A DNA stretch of 64,000 nucleotides from GW2011-AR15 sp964428335 (GTDB lineage: Archaea; Nanobdellota; Nanobdellia; Woesearchaeales; GW2011-AR15): assembly GCA_964428335.1 (NCBI GenBank), contig CAYRXW010000010.1:1-64000 (forward strand). The letters run 5' to 3'. The notes under the pieces were generated by a model that was given only the letters and a program-made list of their open reading frames with translations, did no database searches and had not been told where the DNA came from. Both the position numbers and the translations under genes were made by a program. This document shows positions 54,534 through 63,581 of this stretch, piece by piece (position 1 is the stretch's first letter; each line of letters opens with the position of its first letter).

Positions 54534-55308
54534 TGAATTCAGAAAAAATAACCCTTGGGTTATTGAAGCAGATAACCCTGTGATAAAGATAGGTGTTCCG
54601 GGTTTTGATGAATTGATAGCAAACGGCATCCCAAAAGGCTCCCAGATACTTATCTCAGGAGGTCCAGGTACATCAAAATCAACTTTCTGTATCCAGGCTC
54701 TTTATAATCTTGCAAAGTCAGGAAAAAAATGCATTTTCCTAAGTTTTGAGGAATCAAATGAGAATATCCTCAGGAATATGAAAAACTTTGGTCTTGATTA
54801 TGATGAAGTAAAGGATAACCTGATGATAAAGAACATGGACCCGTTCAAGATGTCTCGTTCTATTGAGACTCTTCTTGCGCAGGCAAGAGGGGAGCTTCTT
54901 ATAGAAGTGAACGAAGCAAAAAACATGATACCTGAAAATTTTGATGCTGAGATAGTTGTTGTTGACAGCCTCTCAGCAATTTCAGCAGGGTTCTTTGGCA
55001 AGGAAGAAGGATATAGGGCTTATGTTGCTCAGATATTCGAGACATTTCGGAAACTCAAGCTCACTTCTTTCCTGATAACTGAGATAGAATACAGCACAAC
55101 AAGATACAGCAAGAACGGAGTCGAGGAATTCCTTGCAGATGGTGTCTTTGTCTTCTATAATCTAAGGCAGGGAAACCAGAGGATGAATGCCACAGAGATT
55201 GTGAAGCTTAGGGGAACCCAGCACATAAAGAGGATTGTGCCATTCAAAGTGATTTCAGGCCAGGGCATAGTGGTATATCCGAATGAGGAGATGTTCATAA
55301 GCGGATGA
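54523..55308 (+). CDS. KaiC-family ATPase
   Basis: About 261 aa from ATG 54523 (AAAGGGGTG at 54508-54516 is the ribosome binding site; an upstream in-frame ATG 54454 lies inside the RHH gene and is rejected). Single KaiC domain: GVPGFDELIANGIPKGS, Walker A GGPGTSKST, in which Ser replaces the usual last Gly, catalytic-Glu segment FLSFEES, Walker B IVVVDSLSAI, and KLRGTQH in the C-terminal strand region. Archaeal KaiC proteins bind ATP and often regulate motility or surface machinery through partner contacts. It overlaps the 1317-aa surface-protein gene by four bases (ATGA). Confidence 0.9.
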   Translation: MEDDEFRKNNPWVIEADNPVIKIGVPGFDELIANGIPKGSQILISGGPGTSKSTFCIQALYNLAKSGKKCIFLSFEESNENILRNMKNFGLDYDEVKDNLMIKNMDPFKMSRSIETLLAQARGELLIEVNEAKNMIPENFDAEIVVVDSLSAISAGFFGKEEGYRAYVAQIFETFRKLKLTSFLITEIEYSTTRYSKNGVEEFLADGVFVFYNLRQGNQRMNATEIVKLRGTQHIKRIVPFKVISGQGIVVYPNEEMFISG

Positions 55309-58300
55309 AACTGACAAGGGTTATCATCATAGGACTGATTCTGATAGTTCTAGCGATGTATTCATATGCAGATCCAGGAAAATTCTGTCTTGTTTCGACA
55401 TGCTCCTGCGGTGCAGCTTGCCAGGACGGGGGAAATGAGATAAGCAATGGATATAATACAATGGATAACTGCCAGGATGGCATACAGGACACATATGAAT
55501 ACGTCCATGACATAACCATAACAAGCCTTAATGATACTGTTTTCAGGACCATTGATAATGTTCAGGTTGATGCGTATGTGGACTGCGACTTAAACGGGGA
55601 TGAGATAACTTTTGCATACCATAATGGGACAGGATGGAAGCCGTTTTATAATGCTGTCTGCAGCATCAGCGGAAAGAGGCACTATTACCAAAATATTACT
55701 CTAAGCAATGTTACAGGAAACCATACAATTAGAGTTACACTTGCATACGATGGAGCAAGTAACATGACATGCGGATATAACTATGATTCTCTCTATTCAG
55801 ATACAGATGATGTCGGTTTTCATGTCTATCTGCAGGACCATGATCTAATAGAGCCGCAGCTGGAATTATTATCCCCACCTTTTGGAGAATCGTTTGATCC
55901 GGCAGAAAACCTGGTCATAAATATCACAGTAAATGCAACAGATGAAACCCTGGTGAATGTAACTGCAAATATCTCATGGGGAAGCCAGCATGAACTTTTG
56001 CAGATGATAAATATCGGAAACGATATTTATAGGGCAAATTTCACAAATACTACAGACATTGCATGGTACGATATCGAGGTTATTGCTCTTGACCTATGGA
56101 ATAACATAAACAAGACCTACTCTAATTTCCTTGTGAATATAACTCTGAATGTGACTATAACCTATCCTGAAGATGATGGGCTTTATCCTTCTACACTTGG
56201 AAATGTGGAATTCGAGATAACATCAAATGTTGAGCCTTCATTAGCATGGATTGAATTGAGCGGTTTTGATCAATATTACAATGCATCAAATCAATACATA
56301 GGAAATAAGGAAAGTTCAGGAGAATTTACCAACGATACTTTGGCAAATGTGACTCAGGAATTCCATTTCACTAAAGACACCTATGCAGAAAAACTATCTT
56401 TAAGGCTTGCCAAATTCGGACTTGGGGAAGCGCAAGTTAGGATAATGAATTCTACAGCAGTAATGGCATACGCAGACCTTTCAGGTGATGAAGAATATGC
56501 ATGGGTAAATTTCACGCTAAACCAGACCGTCTTTTTTGCAGCAAATAGGACTTATGACTTATTCATATGGCTTAATGTAAACCCAGGGGATTATTTTAGC
56601 TTTGAACTGGCCAACAATACTTATCCAGGAAATTCTTCCTTAATCAATGACCTTATGTTCATGGTATATGACAAGTACAGGTTCAATGTAACATTTCCTG
56701 TTGATAATAATGATTATTCATATATAGCCCATGCAAACACAAATCTTGGACATCTCAGATCCTCAATAGTCACAGGATATTATGACTTTGACGCTCCTGT
56801 CTTCAATTCATTTTCATACACCCCTAATACAGAATTTTCACTGGATCCTTATACAAATATTACTTTTACTGCTAATGTAACAGATAATCTTGAGACTCGG
56901 TCAGTGGTGCTTTATTTCAAAAAAGCGAACGAGAGTTCTTATGAAAACATCACAATGCAGTTTGTTTCTTCTGATATTTATGAAGCAAATATAAGTTATT
57001 CTCAGGAATTGAATTTCTCAGCATATGCAGATGCAACAGATACTTCAGGATATGATTCAGTCACAGGAGAGGAAGAGATTGAGCTTACTTATGACACAAA
57101 CTGGACACTTCTTCCACAGTCTTTCAATGTTTCAGGAATCCTGATAAACAGAAACACAACTATTGGAAATCTTACCATAACCTCATATTCAGATTTCTCC
57201 TTGAGCTTCAATATCACAGTAGATTCAGCAAGAGAAGTATTATTGAATGGCTCAGGAAATATCTCACTGATTCTTGAACCGAATTTACAGGCAAAATACT
57301 TTGTATTGGCAGAGGCAGCTTCAACACCGCAGGAAAATCCAGTCTCAATAACAGTATCAGCGAATGATTCAGTAGTCAAGCAGAGAAATTTCACATTGAT
57401 TTCATATCTTTCAGGAGCATACCTATTTTTGGACATAGTCGAATACACTTCAACAGCAGAACCTGGAGATAATATCCCGGTCATGAGGGCAAAAGTATGG
57501 AATGTGGGAAACGAGACAGCAAATAATATCCTTGTTAGATGGGGACTTCCAACTGACTGGGAAGCAAGGGGAGAACTGAATGCAACATTTATCAACCTAA
57601 GTTCAGGGGCATTGGAGTATGAAGAGATAACTGTTTCAGCAGACATCCCTCTTGGTGCTTCTACAGGCAATAAGACCATAACAGTCTATGCGAATTCAAC
57701 TGAGAATTCAACAGCATCAGATTCAAGGATAGTTGAAATAGAAGCACAAATAAGCGGCTCTTCATCAGGATCAGGTTCAGGATCAGGAGAGACAAGCTCT
57801 TCTGGCATAATCTTTGGAGTAGATGATATCAATTTTATGCTTAAAGACAAGATGATTCCAAGAGGGGTAAGCTTTAACACAACAATCTTCCTCTCTAATA
57901 ACATCAGCAGAAGAAGCTACAGGAACATTGATTTAGAGATTGAAGGATTTTTCGAATCCTATTATTCAACAGATGAAAATTTCAATCTGTTATATGGTGA
58001 TGAACTAACTCTTCCAATAGTTTTTGATATCCCTGACTATGCTCCAGAAGGAGAGAAAGAGATAATTTTCATATTTACAGCAAATGGCACAACAATAAAA
58101 AAGCAGGAAAAAATAACAATATTTGACCCCAAGCTTTCTCAGCAGGAATGCATTCTTTCAGGCATGGAAATGGTCAGGGAAATGCTTGACTATGGGATTA
58201 TAGGATATTTGGATGAGGCAGAGGTTTTCAATTATCTGAATTCAACAGATTACTTAGTATCAAAAAAATACTGCACACAAATACTTGAAGATTATTCAAG

Positions 58301-59258
58301 CTTCCAAAAAATAACGGGAGAAATAGAAGAACTTGAAAACAAAGCTAAAAATATGCAGGATGAAGGATACAATGCAACTTCAGTATATTCCTTCATTAAA
58401 CTGGCCAAAGATGCATTTTTGAATGGAGATTTTGCTAAAGCAGATGAGCTATTGAATAGGGCAAGTCTATTTACAGAAAATGCAGCTATAATGAACAAGC
58501 CTTTGGCGCTAAAACTAAGGGACTTTGTCAAACAAAATCTTCAGTTAATTATGATGATGTTGATTTTTGTGCCAATATTCGCATTCTTTACAGGAAGGAT
58601 AGTCCATGTCACGAAGAAAGAGAGCAGGATAAAGCGTTTAGAGAAAGAGAAAAGGGACATATTATCACTGGTACTTCAGATGCAGGATGAATATTATGTG
58701 CAAAAAATGATAGATAAGAGGCTTTATCATGAATTTATGCAGGGGTACAAGAAAAGGCTTGGAAAAATTGAGGTTAACCTAGCAAAACTTTCTTTGGCTA
58801 AAGAGATGCAGCAGCAAAAAATCCTTGAACTATTAAAAAAAGCGCAGTCAGATTATTATGAAAAATCAATGATAGATAATGAGAGTTTTGTTATACTGGA
58901 AAAATATTACAAGTCAATTCTGTCAAAATATGAATCTGGTTCAGAAAACAAAAAAGAAATAGTAAATCAGCAAAAAAAACCAAAAGAAAAAAACCTTCAT
59001 CAACATAGATTAGAAAACCCAGGTCATGCATTCAGGCTTCATGGTTCAGGAACGCTCCACAGCATTAAAGATCTCTATACTTCCTTGGAATCAATGGAAG
59101 ATGAGACATTCAGTCATCATGTCAATGAATCAAAAAATGATTTTTCAAAATGGATAAATGATGTATTCCATGAAAATGAGCTGGCAGAAAAAACAAAAGA
59201 TGTCAGGACAAAGGAAAGCCTAAAAAAAATCCTGGAGGAGCATTATGAAATTTCTTAG
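55305..59258 (+). CDS. Giant type I surface protein with cytoplasmic coiled coil and C-terminal HVN-KNDF domain
   Basis: 1317 aa. Signal peptide about 1-22; a Cys-containing N-terminal part; a series of Ig/Fn-like beta domains with many N-x-S/T sites (about 65-810); a Ser/Gly linker (about 818-832, SSSGSGSGSGETSSSG); a NEW3/CARDB-like domain; helical stalk with cysteines; membrane helix about 1078-1098 (LIMMMLIFVPIFAFF). Cytoplasmic part: coiled coil containing QDEYYVQKMIDKRLYHEF and a second related unit (SDYYEKSMIDNESF), then the HVN-KNDF domain (about 1240-1315, HVNESKNDFSKWINDVF). It directly follows kaiC with ATGA overlap. The design, exterior beta domains joined to a cytoplasmic adaptor, suggests it couples outside contacts to the ATPases (inference). 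Confidence 0.85.
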   Translation: MKLTRVIIIGLILIVLAMYSYADPGKFCLVSTCSCGAACQDGGNEISNGYNTMDNCQDGIQDTYEYVHDITITSLNDTVFRTIDNVQVDAYVDCDLNGDEITFAYHNGTGWKPFYNAVCSISGKRHYYQNITLSNVTGNHTIRVTLAYDGASNMTCGYNYDSLYSDTDDVGFHVYLQDHDLIEPQLELLSPPFGESFDPAENLVINITVNATDETLVNVTANISWGSQHELLQMINIGNDIYRANFTNTTDIAWYDIEVIALDLWNNINKTYSNFLVNITLNVTITYPEDDGLYPSTLGNVEFEITSNVEPSLAWIELSGFDQYYNASNQYIGNKESSGEFTNDTLANVTQEFHFTKDTYAEKLSLRLAKFGLGEAQVRIMNSTAVMAYADLSGDEEYAWVNFTLNQTVFFAANRTYDLFIWLNVNPGDYFSFELANNTYPGNSSLINDLMFMVYDKYRFNVTFPVDNNDYSYIAHANTNLGHLRSSIVTGYYDFDAPVFNSFSYTPNTEFSLDPYTNITFTANVTDNLETRSVVLYFKKANESSYENITMQFVSSDIYEANISYSQELNFSAYADATDTSGYDSVTGEEEIELTYDTNWTLLPQSFNVSGILINRNTTIGNLTITSYSDFSLSFNITVDSAREVLLNGSGNISLILEPNLQAKYFVLAEAASTPQENPVSITVSANDSVVKQRNFTLISYLSGAYLFLDIVEYTSTAEPGDNIPVMRAKVWNVGNETANNILVRWGLPTDWEARGELNATFINLSSGALEYEEITVSADIPLGASTGNKTITVYANSTENSTASDSRIVEIEAQISGSSSGSGSGSGETSSSGIIFGVDDINFMLKDKMIPRGVSFNTTIFLSNNISRRSYRNIDLEIEGFFESYYSTDENFNLLYGDELTLPIVFDIPDYAPEGEKEIIFIFTANGTTIKKQEKITIFDPKLSQQECILSGMEMVREMLDYGIIGYLDEAEVFNYLNSTDYLVSKKYCTQILEDYSSFQKITGEIEELENKAKNMQDEGYNATSVYSFIKLAKDAFLNGDFAKADELLNRASLFTENAAIMNKPLALKLRDFVKQNLQLIMMMLIFVPIFAFFTGRIVHVTKKESRIKRLEKEKRDILSLVLQMQDEYYVQKMIDKRLYHEFMQGYKKRLGKIEVNLAKLSLAKEMQQQKILELLKKAQSDYYEKSMIDNESFVILEKYYKSILSKYESGSENKKEIVNQQKKPKEKNLHQHRLENPGHAFRLHGSGTLHSIKDLYTSLESMEDETFSHHVNESKNDFSKWINDVFHENELAEKTKDVRTKESLKKILEEHYEIS

Positions 59259-60393
59259 CAGCTTTGCAATGATGCTTATACTCATAGGGATGGTATCTGC
59301 AGGAGTGCAGGATTTAATTGAAGAATACGAAGCAAAGGGATTTGATATGAATAGGTTTAGGGATATCTACGAAATCAAGGATTTAGCAGTCCAGAAATCA
59401 CTATTTGACAATACAACACAGCTGCTGGAAGAGACTGTAGATTTATATGAAAAAGCAGTTCTTATGCAGCCTTCTCTATTGGAGCATGGTCAAGATTATG
59501 AGCTTGACTTTATAATGATTCTATTAAAAGAAGGTAAATATGAAGAAGCAAATTCACGGCTTATTTTAGTGAACAGTGCAATAGAGAATCTCACAGTGGA
59601 ATTAAAGCATCAGCTCTCTCTTGATTTGAATCTTGAAATAACAGGGAAGGATTCAAAACGGATAGCATTGATGAAAAATGAGCTGGAAAACCTAAATCTG
59701 AATGAGGTTGCAGCTTTCAAGATAAAACAGACAGTAATGAATGAAAGCATCAAAAGGTTAAATGAGATGCATGGCTATCTAATGCATTTTGAAAAAGAGA
59801 ATATTACAACAGATAGATTAGAGGATCTTTATGAAGAGGCTTTCCTGAACTTTGAACGTGGCAGGGATGAACGATTAAATGAACTATATTCAGAAGCAGA
59901 AAAAATTTATGCAAAGCAGCAAAGCCTTGAAAAGGCTGAATTTGAGGAACTAAATTATGAAATCAAAGAAAAAATCTCGAGATTCAGGAGCTATTATCAT
60001 GCTGGAAATTTTGACGAAGCAGAAAATCTCTTAAAAGAGATAAACAGCGATACATTGGATTTTAAATCTTCACAGATAAAGCTTAATTCACAGAACCCAA
60101 AATCACTAATTGGTTATCTAAAATATCCAGGTTATATTATTTTTTTCCTGCTGGCTATAGGTTTGATTTTTTCAAAGCAGATTCATAAATACGCAGATTC
60201 AAAAAAACTGATTAGGTTAAGGAACGAAAAGCAGAAAACAATTTTCCTTATTAAAAAAGCGCAGGAGCAGTATTATGTCCAAAAATCAATCCCCAGACAG
60301 GATTATTATCAAAAGCTAGAAACATATCAAAAAAAGCTGGTTTACATAACAAAAGAGATGGCATTACTTAAGAATGATGATAAAACTAATTAA
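59245..60393 (+). CDS. Membrane protein with exterior helical domain and the same cytoplasmic coiled-coil unit
   Basis: 382 aa; GGAGGAG (59234-59240) fixes ATG 59245, overlapping the previous gene by 14 bp. Signal peptide about 1-19; exterior all-helical, TPR-like region (about 20-285); membrane helix about 294-312 (IIFFLLAIGLIFSKQI); then a cytoplasmic coiled coil with AQEQYYVQKSIPRQDYYQKL matching the unit in the 1317-aa protein. No HVN-KNDF domain. The shared cytoplasmic unit and overlap imply that the two assemble together. Confidence 0.78.
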   Translation: MKFLSSFAMMLILIGMVSAGVQDLIEEYEAKGFDMNRFRDIYEIKDLAVQKSLFDNTTQLLEETVDLYEKAVLMQPSLLEHGQDYELDFIMILLKEGKYEEANSRLILVNSAIENLTVELKHQLSLDLNLEITGKDSKRIALMKNELENLNLNEVAAFKIKQTVMNESIKRLNEMHGYLMHFEKENITTDRLEDLYEEAFLNFERGRDERLNELYSEAEKIYAKQQSLEKAEFEELNYEIKEKISRFRSYYHAGNFDEAENLLKEINSDTLDFKSSQIKLNSQNPKSLIGYLKYPGYIIFFLLAIGLIFSKQIHKYADSKKLIRLRNEKQKTIFLIKKAQEQYYVQKSIPRQDYYQKLETYQKKLVYITKEMALLKNDDKTN

Positions 60394-60419
60394 ATTAACA
60401 AGATAATTAAGAGGTAAGC

Positions 60420-63400
60420 ATGAAGAGAATAAGAGATATCACGGGCTTGAGCAATATAGAGAATAATTTTCAAATAATATTCACAAACATGTCCGAAGGA
60501 GTAGCGCTCCATGAAGTCATCTATGATAAGTCAAAGCCAGTGAATTACCGTATCCTTGCAGTGAATCCAGCATTCCAGAAACATACTGGCATTGACCCAA
60601 AAAAAGTTATCGGGAAATTGGCTACAGAAGTATATGGCACAAGAAACCCGCCTTTCCTTGAAGAATTTTCTGAAGTAGCAAGGACAATGGTCCCTAAGTC
60701 CCTTGAACTGTTCTTCGCTCCATTGAATCGGCACTACAAGCTGTCTGTAAGTTCTCCTAAAAAAGGGCAATTTCTGACAATTTTTGAAGATGTGACTGCA
60801 GAGAAGAAGAGTCAAGAAGAACTGGAGAACCAGAAGCATTTCATGGAGACATTGATATCTCAGAGTACAGATATAAATTACATCTATGACCTGGTAGATA
60901 AGAAGAACGTATACATAAATGAAGGTATACAGAAGGTATTAGGCTATTCAATAAAAGACATACATAAGATGGGCAAAAAGATGCTTTTGATATTGATGCA
61001 TCCTAGTGATATGAAGAGATATCTCAAAGAGATAGCACCAATGTATGCAAAGGCAAAGGATGGCGAGATAATTTCAAATACATTCAGGATGAAGCATAAG
61101 GATGGAAGATGGATATGGCTGGACTGTACAGAAAGTATATATAAACGGCAGGAAAACGGTATGCCGAGGCAGGTCTTTGGCATCATCCATGATATCACCG
61201 AAAGGAAAAAATCTGAAGAGGAATTGCGTCTTTCATTGCAGGAATTAAATAATGCACAGGCATACGCACATATCGGCAGTTGGGAATGGGATATCAGGTC
61301 TAACCAGCTTAAATGGTCAGATGAGATGTATCATATCTTTGGCATAAGGAAAGATAAGGGAAGTATTGACTTAACTAAGGTGATAGCAGCAGCTATTCAC
61401 TCTGAAGATAAGTATAAGGTCAATCAGGCGAACCTCTCAATCATCAAGAAAAAAAAGCCAGTCCCTCTTGAATATAGGATAATCTGGCCGGACAAGTCGA
61501 TACATACAGTCTTTGCAAAAGCAGGTGAATTAATACTTGATAAGAAGGGAAATCCGATTTTATTAAGAGGGTATGCACAGGATATCACAGAACGTAAAGA
61601 GATAGAAGAAAGCTTGAAAGCCAGTGAAGAAAAATACAAGAATCTCTCAGAGAACATATCAGACCTTCCTTATTCTTATGATAAAGATGGAATGATAACC
61701 CATATGGGTTCGCAGGTGACAAGATATGGTTACAAACCGAATGAGCTGATATCAAAGAGCCTTTTCAGATTCATACATCCTAAAGATAGGGATATGATAA
61801 AGCAAGATTTTACGACGTTGCTAAAGACCAGGAAAGAGAAGATATCAGTCTTTAGGATTGTCACAAAAAAAGGCGAAATCAGATGGGTAGAAGAATTTGG
61901 CAAGGTGCAAAAAGACAGTCAAGGTAGGATAGTGATGGTCAGCGGGATATTGCGGGATATCACTGAAAGGAAAAAATCTGAGCAATTAGTCCAGGCAAAC
62001 GAAGAGAAATTCAAGAGCATAGTAAATAATTCTGATCCAATAATCTTCATCATAAGTAAATCAGGCGTATTCGAACTTTCTGAGGGGAAGACTCTTTCGC
62101 TTCTAGGCCTAAAGCCAGGCCAGGTTGTAGGGATGAGCGCTTATGAAATGTATAAAGATTATCCGGCAATAATAACAGGTATCAAGACTGCATTGTCTGG
62201 AAAAGTGTATAAGGATGTAATTGAGGTAAAGGGGAAAAAAGGGCAGGTCTTCTTCAACATCAATTATTCACCTATAAGAGATGGAGATAATAATGTCACT
62301 TCTCTGATAGGCATGGCGATAGATGTCACAAAAGAGACAGTCACAAGTTCTGCACTTAAGAGAGAGAAAGAATTCTCTGAGACCATACTTTCTACAATTT
62401 CTGATGGTATAGATATAGTTGATGAAAAATTGAATATCCTTTACATGAATGATGCATTCATGAACGTATTCGGCAAGAAATCTATAGGTAAAAAATGCCA
62501 TGCGGTCTATAAAGATGACAAGTTGCAATGCTCTGAATGCCCGATGAAAAAGAAATTGAGGATAGGTGAGACAAGGACAACAGTAGTATCTGGCATAGCA
62601 GGGAAGAAAGTGTTTGAGATTAGGCATACAGGCATGCTTCTGGACGGGAAGAAAGTAATCATGGAAGTCTTTAGGGATGTGACTACAAAGCAATTGATTG
62701 AAGAGAAGCTGACAAAATTGAGCCTGGGCATAGAAAAATCAAACGATCCGATAATCATAACAGGGGTAGATGGTTCTATCAATTATGTGAATGAAGCCTT
62801 TGAGAAGCTATATGGTTATAAGAAAGAAGAGGTCATCGGAAAGAATCCTAGGATAATAAAATCAGGCCTCATGCCTAGGTCCACATATGAATTGTTCTGG
62901 AAGACAGTCATAAGGAAAAAGACATTCAATGGGGAACTCATAAATAAGGCAAAGAATGGGAGGCTCATAAATGTCAGAGTGTCTGTAAACCCGATAATCT
63001 CAAATGGTGAGATAATAGGGTTCTTGGGGATCCAGACAGATATCACCGAGATGAAGAAGAAGAGCGAGCAGATAATTCAGAGCGAGAAGAGATATCAGTC
63101 TATGGTCAATAATCTTAGGGACGCCCTGTTCATCCATGATTTCAAAGGTAGAATACATGATGTGAATGGTCCGGCATGTAGCATGCTTGGATATTCAAGA
63201 GAAGAACTTGTAGGCTCTCACATCTCGAAGATCGATAGTGAAGAGAACAAGGAAAAGATGAAGGAGAGGATGGCTCACCTGATAAATGAAGGTTGGTTGG
63301 CATTTGAAGGGAAGCATCTCCGTAAAGACGGGAGCTATGTCTATGTGAGTGTCAGTGCAGTAGTGGTGCCGGATAAAAGAGGGATGGTGCAGTCTATTGT

Positions 63401-63581
63401 CAGGGATATAACAGAGATGAAGAATATGGAGTTTGAGAGAGAGAGGATAAACCAGGATCTCCATCAGAAGATTTTGGATATGGAGAGATTTCAGAAGCTC
63501 ACGATAGATAGGGAGCTTAGGATGATAGAACTCAAGAAGAGGATAGCTGAATTGGAGAAGAAAAATGAAAACAAGGAATGA
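60420..63581 (+). CDS. Cytoplasmic multi-PAS sensory protein without a kinase domain
   Basis: 1053 aa, GAGGT before ATG 60420. About eight PAS/PAC units in tandem, most marked by a trailing DITERK, DVTxE or DITEMK (for example about residues 258-263, 390-395, 515-520, 880-885, 1000-1005). One unit (around 700-715) has CHAVYKDDKLQCSECPMKKK, a cysteine cluster that could bind metal or heme. The C terminus is a coiled coil (FQKLTIDRELRMIELKKRIAELEKK) of the type that normally precedes an output domain, but no histidine kinase, HATPase or GGDEF follows. It overlaps a lipoprotein gene by 17 bp, suggesting a shared sensory pathway; the output protein is not in the window. No membrane helices. Confidence 0.88.
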   Translation: MKRIRDITGLSNIENNFQIIFTNMSEGVALHEVIYDKSKPVNYRILAVNPAFQKHTGIDPKKVIGKLATEVYGTRNPPFLEEFSEVARTMVPKSLELFFAPLNRHYKLSVSSPKKGQFLTIFEDVTAEKKSQEELENQKHFMETLISQSTDINYIYDLVDKKNVYINEGIQKVLGYSIKDIHKMGKKMLLILMHPSDMKRYLKEIAPMYAKAKDGEIISNTFRMKHKDGRWIWLDCTESIYKRQENGMPRQVFGIIHDITERKKSEEELRLSLQELNNAQAYAHIGSWEWDIRSNQLKWSDEMYHIFGIRKDKGSIDLTKVIAAAIHSEDKYKVNQANLSIIKKKKPVPLEYRIIWPDKSIHTVFAKAGELILDKKGNPILLRGYAQDITERKEIEESLKASEEKYKNLSENISDLPYSYDKDGMITHMGSQVTRYGYKPNELISKSLFRFIHPKDRDMIKQDFTTLLKTRKEKISVFRIVTKKGEIRWVEEFGKVQKDSQGRIVMVSGILRDITERKKSEQLVQANEEKFKSIVNNSDPIIFIISKSGVFELSEGKTLSLLGLKPGQVVGMSAYEMYKDYPAIITGIKTALSGKVYKDVIEVKGKKGQVFFNINYSPIRDGDNNVTSLIGMAIDVTKETVTSSALKREKEFSETILSTISDGIDIVDEKLNILYMNDAFMNVFGKKSIGKKCHAVYKDDKLQCSECPMKKKLRIGETRTTVVSGIAGKKVFEIRHTGMLLDGKKVIMEVFRDVTTKQLIEEKLTKLSLGIEKSNDPIIITGVDGSINYVNEAFEKLYGYKKEEVIGKNPRIIKSGLMPRSTYELFWKTVIRKKTFNGELINKAKNGRLINVRVSVNPIISNGEIIGFLGIQTDITEMKKKSEQIIQSEKRYQSMVNNLRDALFIHDFKGRIHDVNGPACSMLGYSREELVGSHISKIDSEENKEKMKERMAHLINEGWLAFEGKHLRKDGSYVYVSVSAVVVPDKRGMVQSIVRDITEMKNMEFERERINQDLHQKILDMERFQKLTIDRELRMIELKKRIAELEKKNENKE

